Positions 50,701 to 57,164 of a DNA stretch of 64,000 nucleotides are shown piece by piece. The position numbers and the translations under genes are program-made. Under the pieces are notes generated by a model. It was not told where the DNA came from. It worked only from the letters and a program-made list of their open reading frames with translations, and searched no databases. Location: NCBI GenBank assembly GCA_921293015.1, contig OV121087.1:35385235-35449234 (forward strand), written 5' to 3'. Positions within the stretch are counted from its first letter, which is position 1. Each line of letters begins with the position of its first letter. This stretch comes from Phorcus lineatus. Its lineage: Eukaryota > Mollusca > Gastropoda > Trochida > Trochidae.

Positions 50701-51428
50701 CAGGTACGTTCAACAGAATCGAGCACGTGTTTCTGGTAGGATGTGGTGGCGCTGTGCCCCACTTTTCGGACTTTTCGAAGCATGTGCGTCTCGGAGACGT
50801 TGTGGTGTCTATGCCGGTAGATAGTAGTGGTGCTTTGTACGTGCACTGTCAGAAGGTCGAGAAGATTCCGGGCACGACAGGATATAGCTACTGCACACGC
50901 GCATACGATGCACGTGACAAAACCCTCCAAGCAGCTGTCACGAACTTACGCAAAGCATGCGACATTAGACCACACGAACCGAAGCCATGGGATCTGTTCA
51001 TCGAATCAGGCAAAGAAAAGCTCAAAGCGGAAGAATCAAACTTCCATCGTCCAAACCTTACAACAGACAAACTGTATGGTCCCAAACCGGATGGTACGAT
51101 CGTTCAATTCGACCACCCACGCCCACGGAGCATGTACGGAAGTACGTATCGGGAAGGACAGGTCCACATCCGGTATGGAGTTATCGGATCAGGCAAGATG
51201 GTTGCTAGGGCACAGGACCTGCGGTTCGACTTCTCTCAGATGAATAACGTGAAAGCGTTTGATGCGGAATATGATTCTGTCCTTGAGTCCCTGGAAGGAA
51301 ACCGCTGTGACAGTTTCCTCATCATCAGAGGTATGAGCGACTACGTCGACGGCTCCAAGAAGGAATGGCAGCCATATGCGTCGCTGACCGCTGCTGCCTA
51401 TATGAAGTCGGTTATCCTTGCTCTGTAG
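12422..51428 (+). CDS. Chimeric protein: Methyltransf_FA domain + winged-helix-like segment + PNP/MTAN-type nucleosidase/phosphorylase domain
   Basis: Twelve exons join to 2232 nt (743 residues plus stop): 12422-12437, 36068-36211, 38255-38343, 38799-38910, 42528-42650, 43200-43649, 44537-44566, 45599-45734, 46328-46464, 47584-47727, 50320-50445, 50704-51428. All phases agree (mostly phase 1). Residues 1-161 are unrecognised. 162-311 match Methyltransf_FA (EIVLGADNN 216-224, FWVSW 255-259, VGRGGY 266-271). About 325-405 look like a winged helix. 413-743 are a phosphorylase/MTAN-like fold: IGVITGLFCEK 431-441, LVGCGGAVPH 513-522, VRLGDVVVS 530-538, a Glu in FDAEYDSV (E691) and an Asp in RGMSDYVDG (D715), spaced like the catalytic Glu/Asp of MTA/SAH nucleosidases. 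No signal peptide or membrane segment is seen, so cytosol or nucleus is likely. PNP-type domains are known effectors in bacterial and fungal NLR/STAND-type conflict proteins. Substrate, activity and an immune role here are inference. Confidence 0.85.
15663..15751. repeat. Fold-back (palindromic) MITE-like element
   Basis: Arms TTTTCGAAGCT...GCTAAGATAGTCGTA and TACGACTATCTTAGC...AGCTTCGAAAA are inverse copies with one short mismatch region, around a loop of about 26 bases. No coding content. It would form a strong hairpin if transcribed with intron 1. Confidence 0.8.
17397..17668. repeat. Diverged direct duplication, about 160 bp apart
   Basis: Two segments share TAGGATATTA, GTCAAAA(T/C)CTGAC, CTA(T/C)GG(C/T)TAC, AGGTTAATGA and CTTTCATGG in the same order (from about 17397 and about 17561). 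Substitutions are numerous, so it is old. Confidence 0.65.
19321..19600. repeat. About 99-bp tandem repeat, three copies
   Basis: TGAC.T.GTCAATGTATAAGA recurs at 19321, 19420 and 19518, each copy followed by ACTAGG, ATTCTTACTCG and GCTCCTGTAATAACCC. The reverse-strand open frame across it is an effect of the repeat period. Confidence 0.88.
21065..21555. repeat. About 235-bp tandem duplication
   Basis: CAGACGCTCATATCATG occurs at 21299 and 21534. The preceding 230 bases match in order: GCAAAATAATG, CACTGAAAAACA, ATTTGAATGA, TTAAGTAAAGC and TCCAATATAGAAACAAA. About 80 percent identity by eye. Confidence 0.8.
21801..21819. repeat. Poly(G) run of 19
   Basis: Nineteen consecutive G on the plus strand in intron 1. 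The length is prone to sequencing error. Confidence 0.85.
21900..23600. repeat. Diverged tandem array of a roughly 680-bp unit
   Basis: AATTTCCACT(T/-)TCCGTTTCC-type blocks occur near 22101, 22777 and 23470, spacings of about 676 and 693. The first two units also share 'GATGACGA.A.AAACT', 'TTTACTCAA/ATTCAAAGTTTAA.AG.TTATCAATG' and 'TTATTCATTCAT' in the same order. Strongly diverged. Confidence 0.55.
25709..25801. repeat. Short dispersed repeat, copy 1 (contains a CTTTGATC site)
   Basis: Starts GAAACACCTTAAT, then CATCCAGGTGAATTGATCAG, CCTTTGATCC, TTACAGGTATAG and CATCCACGT. Two further copies lie at about 28291 and 28527. CCTTTGATC is a TCF/LEF-type sequence; function unknown. Confidence 0.75.
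26632..26771. repeat. Compound (TTA)n / (TAG)n microsatellite
   Basis: An interrupted TTA run followed by an uninterrupted TAG run of about 13 units. The long Ile/Leu open frame on the minus strand is only this repeat read in frame. Confidence 0.95.
27475..27900. repeat. Tandem repeat of 120-144 bp with an inverted repeat in most units
   Basis: CCATACTGTAA recurs at 27487, 27630 and 27750, with a degenerate fourth copy at about 27894. The first three units also hold TTTCACAGTATGCTT, whose CAGTATG is the inverse of the CATACTG, giving a hairpin around ATGATGTAGTAAA-like sequence. Copies 1-2 are nearly identical over their first 90 bases. Confidence 0.8.
28291..28376. repeat. Short dispersed repeat, copy 2
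   Basis: Same order of blocks as the copy at 25709: GAAACACCTTAAT, CATCCAGGTG, ATTGATCAGTC, CTTTGATC, ATTACAGGTATAGGAAG and ATCCAC. Confidence 0.75.
28527..28617. repeat. Short dispersed repeat, copy 3
   Basis: GAAACACCTTAATTAACCTC, CATCCAGGTGAATTGATCAG, GTTACAGGTATAGGAAGTAC and CATCCACG match copies 1 and 2. The TCF-type site is changed to CTTTAATC here. Confidence 0.75.
28801..28905. repeat. (CATA)n microsatellite with CAAA interruptions
   Basis: A CATA run of about 100 bases. The Tyr/Val/Cys/Met-rich and Ile/His/Thr-rich open frames on the two strands are artefacts of the period. Confidence 0.95.
29561..29622 (+). repeat. Gastropod SINE-like core, fragment 1
   Basis: GTGAGTGAGTGAGTGAGTTA, then TTTAACGCCGCTTGGGCAAT and ATTTCAGCCATTAGCGGCG. 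Reverse copy at 61741 and a worn copy at 53854. A GTGAGTGAGT plus 'CGCCGC...CAATATT' block of this kind is abundant in vetigastropod genomes (from memory). Confidence 0.7.
32688..32811. repeat. 31-bp tandem repeat, four copies
   Basis: Unit TATTTCCTTTTATGCAAAAT + TCTTTCGTGGT, four head-to-tail copies with a single change (CAACATTC in the first). Near-identity implies a recent expansion. Confidence 0.95.
36068..36211 (+). CDS. Gene 2 exon 2
   Basis: Acceptor TTTCTCCAG and donor GAAG|GTAAGG, 144 nt, phase 1 at both ends. Encodes EIVMTAMKKNGRAMMRLERK, then a mixed segment with HHIAGGPYKGILVSKTAE. No family recognised. More GC-rich than the intron around it. Confidence 0.82.
37699..37718. repeat. 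Poly(C) run of 20
   Basis: Twenty consecutive C in intron 2, otherwise AT-rich. The rest of intron 2 (36212-38254) shows nothing else nameable. Confidence 0.85.
38255..38343 (+). CDS. Gene 2 exon 3
   Basis: Acceptor CTGTTTCACAG and donor CAG|GTGAGG, 89 nt, phase 1 in and phase 0 out. Encodes LDTVRPSEGRIEFMAYLFIK and a Gln/Glu-rich end. Intron 3 (38344-38798) is AT-rich with nothing identified. Confidence 0.82.
38799..38910 (+). CDS. Gene 2 exon 4
   Basis: Acceptor TTGTCCCAACAG and donor AAGA|GTATGT, 112 nt. Encodes DLWTLQFWFRGSADGVTKKK, then KAFTDYFQELVAPGSLPK, which reads like a helix and turn leading into the next exon's helix. Confidence 0.82.
39171..39243 (-). other. tRNA-like / pseudo-tRNA sequence (possible SINE head)
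   Basis: On the minus strand, GTCTCCGTGGTTGAATGGAT has an A-box-like order and GCGTTCGAACC is B-box-like at tRNA spacing. The acceptor arms do not pair well and the anticodon stem is poor, so a working tRNA is unlikely. Lies in gene 2 intron 4. Confidence 0.4.
39371..39510. repeat. Fold-back cluster beginning CCACGTGGTGTAA
   Basis: Three successive hairpins: AGATACC...GGTATCT around CCTCGGCTTCGCC, GAAAATTAT-ACATCG-ATAATTTTC, and TTTTCAAATATTG...CAATATTTGAAAA around a CTCGGCTTAGCCTCGAG loop. The same CCACGTGGTGTAA start recurs at 39691. Confidence 0.75.
39691..39797. repeat. Fold-back element with CTTCG loop
   Basis: GTTTAGACACCCC and GGGAGTTATGGATT on the left are inverted on the right as AATCCATAACTCCC and GGGGTGTCTAAC, around CCTCTCGACTTCGTCTCGAGG. 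Arms are about 40 bases. Shares its leading CCACGTGGTGTAA with the cluster at 39371. Confidence 0.85.
40214..41795. mobile_element. Pearl-like non-autonomous element B (170-bp core repeat)
   Basis: From left: hairpin ATACCCCCGCCTTAC/GTAAGCGGGGGTAT (about 40215-40246), a GTCC/GTCT microsatellite (about 40259-40300), a tandem array of a 170-bp core (40311 to about 41760), then GTGAGCTGTGCTCAC (hairpin, about 41786-41800). Read on the minus strand it has the same order as element A: array, GGAC-type microsatellite, terminal hairpin. The cores of A and B are unrelated in sequence. Outer borders are approximate. Confidence 0.65.
40311..41760. repeat. About 170-bp tandem repeat, nine copies
   Basis: TCCGGAGCAT (or a variant) starts at 40311, 40472, 40642, 40811, 40981, 41151, 41320, 41490 and 41652; spacings are 169-170 except for the first and last intervals (161, 162). 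Each copy has CTCCTAAACTATACATGCT, AAACTTCATACACTTATCA, TTTTGAGGGTTAGACCAAC and GGTTTCCATGGAAACATGAC. Central copies are nearly identical; the right-hand copies are more worn. Confidence 0.95.
42155..42327 (-). mobile_element. tRNA-derived SINE
   Basis: Reading down from 42327 on the minus strand: GGCGGGATAGCGCAGTAGTT gives the A box (TAGCGCAGTAGTTAGCGCG, 42302-42320) and GGTTCGGATTCC is the B box (42266-42277), with acceptor-like GGCGGGA. An unrelated body follows, containing GAACTGTTGTACAAGCAG. The 3' end is not clear and may run below 42155. Lies in gene 2 intron 4, antisense to the gene. Confidence 0.65.
42528..42650 (+). CDS. Gene 2 exon 5
   Basis: Acceptor TTTTTATTCAG and donor GTCC|GTGAGT, 123 nt, phase 1 at both ends. 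Encodes YIGFVKRALVLLRNYKLI (a helix), SRIELEV (a strand), then an acidic linker (AEAEPDEDIPP). With exon 4 it could form a small helix-turn-helix-like unit; this is inference. Confidence 0.82.
42651..43199 (+). other. Gene 2 intron 5
   Basis: GTGAGT to TTCACCCAG. AT-rich, with nothing identified. Confidence 0.7.
43200..43649 (+). CDS. Gene 2 exon 6: complete Methyltransf_FA domain
   Basis: A 450-nt exon with acceptor CTGTTCACCCAG and donor TTGG|GTAGGT, phase 1 at both ends. It encodes residues 162-311 and carries the marks of the farnesoic acid O-methyltransferase-like fold: F.FKIKAAGDAHIALS, HEIVLGADNN, LIRDGS, EFRFFWVSW, VIEVGRGG and a closing QWEF. In arthropods the founding proteins were linked to juvenile-hormone chemistry, but the domain lacks a Rossmann methyltransferase core and in many animals is likely a binding module. 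One domain in one symmetric exon suggests exon shuffling. Confidence 0.9.
43650..44536 (+). other. Gene 2 intron 6
   Basis: GTAGGT to CACACCCACAG. AT-rich, with no other feature recognised. Confidence 0.6.
44537..44566 (+). CDS. Gene 2 exon 7, 30-nt microexon
   Basis: Acceptor CTTCCACACCCACAG and donor TCAG|GTATTA, phase 1 at both ends, adding ten residues (D/ELPVWRSYS). The flanking exons also splice directly in frame, so it may be an optional cassette. Including it keeps the whole 2232-nt frame open, as would skipping it. Confidence 0.5.
44567..45598 (+). other. Gene 2 intron 7
   Basis: AT-rich, with nothing identified; ends TACACGTACATTGCAG. Confidence 0.6.
45599..45734 (+). CDS. Gene 2 exon 8, first half of the winged-helix-like segment
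   Basis: Acceptor TACATTGCAG and donor CTCAA|GTAAGA, 136 nt, phase 1 in and phase 2 out. Encodes a basic lead (DKEREKKREK), a helix IRMCLLWLAKKQRMISCLED, then PNPVAVSELLK, the start of a second helix. Confidence 0.85.
46328..46464 (+). CDS. Gene 2 exon 9, second half of the winged-helix-like segment
   Basis: Acceptor CTTACATTACAG and donor CATG|GTGAGT, 137 nt, phase 2 in and phase 1 out. SITAVVMLNEMQKKGLI fits a recognition helix and EVEKNIWMRIQSG a wing. The helix-helix-helix-wing order with exon 8 is typical of winged-helix folds; DNA, RNA or protein binding cannot be told apart. Confidence 0.85.
46749..47060. repeat. 31-bp minisatellite in gene 2 intron 9
   Basis: Unit GTTGTACACTGTGTTACACT + TCAAATGATAA, with five near-perfect copies around 46870-47020 and decayed copies on both sides, some reaching about 47200. 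Confidence 0.88.
47584..47727 (+). CDS. Gene 2 exon 10, start of the PNP/MTAN-type domain
   Basis: Acceptor TTTACCAACCAG and donor GAAG|GTAATA, 144 nt, phase 1 at both ends. Encodes PTIGVITGLFCEKLAVDAMM, the first strand and helix of a nucleoside phosphorylase fold (compare 'IGII.AL..E..A...ml'). Confidence 0.88.
48294..48311 (+). CDS. Possible 18-nt microexon in gene 2 intron 10
   Basis: CATATGGCAG|, then 18 bases, then |GTAAGA. It is phase 1 in and out and would insert SGTSIG in frame between exons 10 and 11. The donor is good, but the acceptor lacks a strong pyrimidine tract, and an insert here falls inside the PNP-type domain. Confidence 0.2.
49291..49638. repeat. 116-bp tandem repeat, three copies
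   Basis: TGCATGAGAA recurs at 49291, 49407 and 49523, with GTCTCGGAATGAGTAGTTGT, TAGCTCACGTGTTACAGAAC and CAATAAGAAATACATTTTG in each copy. More than 90 percent identical by eye. Confidence 0.93.
50320..50445 (+). CDS. Gene 2 exon 11, PNP/MTAN-type domain
   Basis: Acceptor TTTATTACAG and donor CTTG|GTAAGT, 126 nt. Encodes YTCGRIGNHNVVSTKLSRLQ and an Ala-rich helix (GAMIAAENTVTRLL). Matches the phosphorylase pattern 'y..GrigghnVV.a....G...Aa..a..ll'. Confidence 0.9.
50704..51428 (+). CDS. Gene 2 exon 12, catalytic part of the PNP/MTAN-type domain and stop
   Basis: Acceptor CTTGTTTCAG, then 241 codons to TAG. Carries HVFLVGCGGAVPHFSDFSKH, VRLGDVVVSMP, a long insert, FDAEYDSVLES (candidate catalytic Glu, residue 691), FLIIRGMSDYVDG (candidate catalytic Asp, residue 715), then EWQPYASLTAAAYMKSVI. 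The order and spacing are as in MTA/SAH nucleosidases and related enzymes, so the active site looks intact. Confidence 0.94.
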
Positions 51429-51613
51429 TGTCGTGCAGACATGAACAGTTATAAGCATGCCAATATAATGAACAGTACTTCTAAAATCTCCACTTTGATG
51501 CCAAACTGCTTTCTTGTTCTCGCCTTTATGTCTTGTGTCTTGACTTGACTGTATCAGAATTTAGCGTATATCCTAAACTATACAACCCGGCATTGAGTTC
51601 ACCCTTGGCCATC

Positions 51614-51619
51614 AATAAA
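51614..51619 (+). terminator. Poly(A) signal AATAAA of gene 2
   Basis: First AATAAA after the stop (186 bases downstream). Others follow near 51820. Confidence 0.5.
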
Positions 51620-51639
51620 ACCGAGGAAAAATTGCTGCA

Positions 51640-54600
51640 ACTTGAGGATCTGGGTTCGTGGAGTGGTGATTGAAACAGAACCCGAATTTTCTATCACAAA
51701 ATGTTCTCTCAATTCGCGTTTGGAGTTGACTGAGAATCCATTTTTTATTTTTGCATACCGTTTCCCTCCAAACACGGACCTACATACAAACCAGTTGAAT
51801 TAATGCCGAGATAAATACTAAATAAATCTAGGTGCCGTTTGTTTAGTTGTGTTTTTTACATAGGATGTTTTCTGATTTTCTATATGTGCTTGCTATTCTA
51901 ATGGCATAGTGCTTTTAACTTCATTGTCCCTTACATGAACATGAATGTCAGTGTCTTATTTATCACCTATTGATTATATGTTTGATTTGTGCATTTATGG
52001 TCATTTGTAGTGATTTGATTAGTAAGAGGCCTTGATTGAGAGCAATATATGATGTTTAAAATTTTGATCGTGACATTATTGCTCTGTTACTATGGTACAG
52101 TATTCTGAACAAAGTTCTACTTAACCGTTGATTTTTCTCATTGTAGGCTACATCACATTTAAAGTGCATCGATGGGCATTTGAAGAGGGCATTAAGATTC
52201 AATTCAGCGTGTACTTAAGTTTTAAAATTAATCTTACGATCGATGTTCATAGTTTTGGGGCATTTGACTTCAAATACAAGTAACGAGTTGCCATAGCAAC
52301 ACTTTAATCACCTATCATGTATAAATAATAGCCCTGTAACTCTCTTACATTAAACAATCAACAATATGTAACGATTCGTCCTTTCTCTTATATCAATTGA
52401 AGATTTTTTTAAAAGAACTTTCCAGATAAGTTTATATGAAAAACTTGCATTTATTCGTTTTATACATGTGGCGGTGTTAAGGTTTTTACGAAAACATTCA
52501 AATTAAATCCACATGCTATCCTGAATATTCTTAAAATGCTCCATATATACAACTTTTAAATAGAAATTTTGATTCAAGAAATACTAAAAATGTCATGAAT
52601 ATAATAATATTAAAATAAGAACTCGATCAGATAAGCACGAACCTAGAAAATTTGAAAAAGAGGTCTATAATGCATAATATAAATAAGCATGAGTAACTTC
52701 TGATTTTATGCCATCGCCATAAGGGTGGACATAGAAACGTTTGCATGAAATTGTATCTCATAGTATCTAATTCTTTAACAATGATAGTCACACAACAATG
52801 AATAAGGATCTTGATAATCAAACATGTGGCTTCACAACTTATATGTTGCAATGAACACCACATTTTTTTAACTGTACAACTGCATACCAAATGTTTGTTC
52901 ACATACCCGCATATTCTAGTAAAAAATCATGTGATTTGGCATGTCTTTGAGACTTCTTAGCATTGCGAAAAAGAAACGGATAATGTTGAATTTTCAATAT
53001 AGTAGTAAAGATCCATTGCACTTTAACGCAATCGTATGCCATACCCAACAGTTTACCGTAATGGATTTTGGCAGGGGGCTGAAGTGACCAGGGGTCAAAA
53101 CTTCGAAAACAAGTCATTTTTATTTTTCTCTACAAAGACCTTTATAAGTGACCAATAGCTTTAAAGACAAGTCATAATTATTCGTTTGCATTAAGTCAAT
53201 ATGATTTCGTTGATTTTTTCCTCAGAGTCGAAACGGAATATTTTAATCGAAATTTAAGGAAATCGGAATTTTGAAAATATGACCCCTTCTGTATATTTAA
53301 TCATGCCAAAATTCTAATTTTTGAATGAGAGGCTAAACAGTCCAACAATATGTTAGAGAATGTTTATTTTACACATTGACAATAGGATATCCTATAATTT
53401 TATTATCATTTTATTGGCGTTCAAACAAACCCTAAATTACATGATATTTGCACTAAGATACATTAGTAAGTGAACAAACTTTTGATATGCAGCTGTACAC
53501 ACATACATCACTGTACCTATACGTTGCATTTACTTAATAGATAGGGAATAAACATTTTGAAAAATATCTCTTCATCTTTTCTATTCAAATCAATTTGATA
53601 CCAATTCTGATAATACTGAAATTAAATTGCGAGTTGTAATATGTCGATGAGATATTTTGTGACCTATATCCAAACAATTGAACGTCCATTATACAATGTA
53701 TTTTTGCATGTGGGTATGACATTTATAGACAGATCGGTGCTTGCCAATCACTCTCGTGTCATTATAATGATTAAATCACTTTTTGAATGTTGATTGTTTG
53801 TTGTTTCATCATCATATCATCAAATAAGTGTCGCGTCTCAATTCACAACTGATATGAGTTATTTTAGCGCCTTTTAGTCAATATTTCCGCCATTAGCGAC
53901 TGATGATTATTGAACGGATTCTTGTTTTGGTGAGAAACGTTTTCATTCATCTCTACAGAAAACTCATTAATACGAAGCTGTTCGAGACACCTTTTTCATT
54001 CATTTGCATGAAAAGTCAGTCTGACACCTATTCTAAGTAATGTGATTCTAATGTGATCTTTTGATTTAAAAATTGTAAGGTTCTATGCAAAATGTCTGTT
54101 TGATGGTTGAATATAACTCTAAAGAAGAATAACCCCATCATCATGAATCATCACTTTTGAAGTGAAAACACATCATCGATTTCTTTCCGCCATCCAAAAA
54201 AAGCATTAAAGACATCACAAATTACACGATATTTGCACCAAGATTGGCAATTATGTTAAAAAAAACTTTACCCCAAATTAGAGAATAAAATGATTTAAAC
54301 TGTATTTATTTCCAGATGGTACAGGAAAGGAGGATTGATGAACAGAGTTGTCCCTATATAGATGTCGCTCCCCATGAATAATATTCATGAAGATATTTTC
54401 CCTATTTCGCATTATTCATATTGTTAGTTTATCACACTCTGATTCACACCCAATCAAATCAATTGGCAGTAATATAATTAGGCATTAACGGATACGGAAA
54501 ACTTGACAGCTATTATTGACTAAATCCGATATGTCGGCATTGGATTCCCAGAAATAATTCTCAATATTTGGAGGTAACAAAAACACGCTTACAGTCAACA

Positions 54601-54683
54601 ATTCAAAAGCATTCTTATGAACAAAACAAGAAATAATTGTGTATTTTGTAAACCCTGAGTACAAGGGGAAACATAGTACAAGG
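51640..54683. other. Intergenic AT-rich stretch
   Basis: No gene recognised on either strand. Contains one worn copy of the gastropod SINE-like core (53854-53903). Confidence 0.55.
53854..53903 (+). repeat. Gastropod SINE-like core, degenerate fragment 2
   Basis: GAGTTATTTTAGCGCC, TCAATATTTCCGCCATTAGC matches the copy at 29561 with several changes, and lacks the GTGA run. Confidence 0.5.
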
Positions 54684-54685
54684 TA

Positions 54686-55930
54686 TACGAGGGGATATCA
54701 AAAAGTTTCAATTATCACAAAGAATGTACAAAATGGTCACTGGAGCATAAGTGATCCTTGTCTAGTCCCTGGGTCAACAATAGTCTTTTTCGCGACAGCC
54801 AGTTTTACGTCTGTTGACCAAATAGCACAGTACCCCCTATATTATGGAGAAAATTGAGGCGCGCAATGTAATTAATGTTGTACATTTGCAGGGCTATACT
54901 GCTCGTCAAATTCATGATGAGATTAAATCGGTTTGTGACAATGACAGCCCATCCTATGACATTGTTGTGAGATGGAAAATGAATTTCCAAAGAGGCCACA
55001 TGTCCCTCGCAGATGAGCCAAGAAGTGGATGTCATCAAGGAGGTTGAGACGCGTAACTCTACAAATGATAATGCATGAAACAGGTCTGAGTTATGGCAGT
55101 GCATGGAACATACTCCATAACCAGTTGCATATGTCCAAAGTGTCAGCACGCTGGGTTCCTCGCTTACTGACTCCATTGCAAAAACAGAATCGAAGGGACA
55201 TGTCACGGCAGGCATTCGAGCTTCTGGAACAAGACGAAGAGGATTTCTACAAACGTCTTGTTACCATTGATGAATGCTGGGTCTATCAATATGACCCTAG
55301 ACAAAAGAGATGAGCAAAGAGGGGAAGCATGCTATGACACCACCTCCCAAAAAGGCCAAGGTGCAAAAGTCTGCAGGAAAGGTCATGGTGTCTGTGTTTT
55401 GGGATTGTCGTGGAGTCATCTTGACGGATTATCTAGCTAAGGGTCAGACCATTACTGGAGCTTATTACTGCAACCTGCTGAGCAGGTTACGAGATGCCAT
55501 TAAACAGAAGCGCCTCGGTATGATCACCAAAGGTGTACGCCTGTTAGCTGACAATGCCCCAGCTCACACTTGTCAAGCAGCTGCTGTGGAGGCGCGGCGA
55601 TGTGGCTTTGAAATCTTACCGCATCCCCCCCTATTCACCCGATCTTGCACCAAGTGACTTCTTCTTCTTCCCTGAGATAAAAAAATCCACTTCGTCGATG
55701 TCGTTTTGAGGACACCAATGACATCATTCGAAAGGTGGGGCTTGGTTTTCCATGAAATCAGGGGTCTTCTATTCAGACGGTCTGCGCAAGGTCAAGAAGC
55801 GATGTCAAGAAGAAATGTGTATCTCTGAATGGTGACTATGTAGAGAAGTCTTAAAAACATGAGAACAAAATTAAGTTTGTACCTTTGATATGTGTCTGTG
55901 ATAATTGAAACTTTTCGATATCCCCTCGTA
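54686..55930 (+). mobile_element. Mariner-family DNA transposon, 1245 bp
   Basis: Ends are 34-bp inverted repeats starting TACGAGGGGATATC with one mismatch. TA lies directly outside on both sides (54684-54685, 55931-55932), the Tc1/mariner target duplication. Size is typical of mariner (about 1.3 kb). It holds a broken transposase. The nearly identical ends suggest it is not ancient, although its gene is dead. Confidence 0.93.
54844..55720 (+). pseudogene. Broken mariner transposase
   Basis: Pieces lie in three frames: 54844-55045 (N-terminal helix-turn-helix, with TARQIHDEIK and DEPRSG), about 55029-55313 (with KVSARWVPRLLTPLQKQNRR and the first catalytic Asp in TIDECWVYQYDP), and about 55310-55657 (TPPPKKAK, second Asp in LADNAPAHTC). 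The third Asp (YSPDLAPSD) is in yet another frame after a run of seven C (55625-55631); its distance from the second fits D34D of mariner. Two or more frameshifts and a likely deletion after DEPRSG make it non-functional. Confidence 0.92.
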
Positions 55931-55932
55931 TA

Positions 55933-57050
55933 TTGGTTAAAGAATATGCTGTATCCATTCCATCGCAAGTGTTACGGCATCTTTTGCATAATTACATAGT
56001 AAGTTTAGCATAGGGCAAAATTAAACCTTATATTAAAATACAGTTAGAAAGAACAAATTCTTTTACTTCGAACCCATGATACAAAGAAAACACAACGAAC
56101 GACTTTATTACAGAAACTCGACGAAGTGTTTTAATCAAAACCGGTAGGCCTTTTAAGTAGGCTACACGGCTATCGCTCTAAGCAAATAATGTCTTCCTGG
56201 CTAGGACACATTCGGTAATGAGAGTGTGTGGGTATTTTACCAATTGTTGTACATTTGTCATAGTTGAAAATAACTAGAGAATTTGCTTCGAGGCGCAATA
56301 TTCTGAGAATTATTAACCAAAAATACTTTTTCTACTGAAATGCAAGTCAGTGAAGTTGGATGCTCAAAAAATCATCCAATTCCCTTCATGTAACTTTGTT
56401 GGTGCAGATTTAATCATAAAGCGGGCAGTATAATTGTAAATGTTTATCATTTCTTTTAACTTAGATATCTTCCAAGTATTGGTCATATGGGACATATCGG
56501 ATTTTGTTGTAGGCCTACAACTGTCACCACTGACTACTGAAGTGAGAGGTCGATAGTACCTTAATTAGTCGAAACAGTTTCCTCATTAATTTCCCTGACT
56601 TACACATGACATCCACCCTAATCTGTACTTTGTCAATTAATACTTATTTTGAAAGAAACGTGCAAGAAGGATGTTCTTTTAGACTAGATGAACAAATTAC
56701 TATAAACGTTTCAGTATTTTCTTCATTGCGATATATTTAAGTCTTCTGTTACGTTTATTAAAAGGGTGTTCTATTCTCATTATTATATGCATTAAATTTA
56801 TCATTTAACCCAAAAGAATTTATATTGCTGAAAAAATACGATCTAGCTAGGTTAACGGATTTGTTCACCAATGTTATGCATATAAATAAGTACTTATTCA
56901 ACAACCAAACATAATTCTCAAACTTTTTTCAAAACGTTTTATTTTGCTATACATTTAAAAAATGTAGTATGAATAAACCAAAATATATGAATGTACATGG
57001 TCAACCTCAATATCTCCAGTTCCTGAAAAGTCTTTCTTCAGTTCCTGGAA
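55933..57050. other. Intergenic AT-rich stretch
   Basis: Nothing identified between the mariner and the possible gene 3 promoter. Confidence 0.5.
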
Positions 57051-57053
57051 ATC

Positions 57054-57065
57054 CCGGAAGTGACG
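57054..57065 (+). promoter_or_regulatory. ETS-type site upstream of the possible gene 3 start
   Basis: CCGGAAGTGACG lies 36 bases upstream of the ATG at 57102. CCGGAAGT is the standard ETS/GABP site of housekeeping promoters. The adjoining GGGAGGTAACTC is also common as repeat-like text in molluscs, so the support is moderate. Confidence 0.4.
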
Positions 57066-57101
57066 AAGGGAGGTAACTCATCAATTCCTGATTGATTCAA
57101 A

Positions 57102-57164
57102 ATGGTTGCCCACGTCGACACGATGCATGGGCATGGACATGACCCCATTTTGAATAGCAACACA
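57102..57164 (+). CDS. Possible gene 3 exon 1a
   Basis: ATG in good context (CAAAATGG), 21 codons rich in His/Asp, perfect donor ACA|GTAAGT. An ETS-type site lies just upstream. Confidence 0.42.

Noticed and set aside
50827..51243. 138-codon plus-strand frame overlapping the last exon of gene 2
   Set aside because: Out of frame with the PNP-type domain, and Ser/Thr/His/Arg-rich as shadow frames often are.
54805..55215. 136-codon minus-strand frame
   Set aside because: Antisense to the mariner transposase remains; no family likeness.
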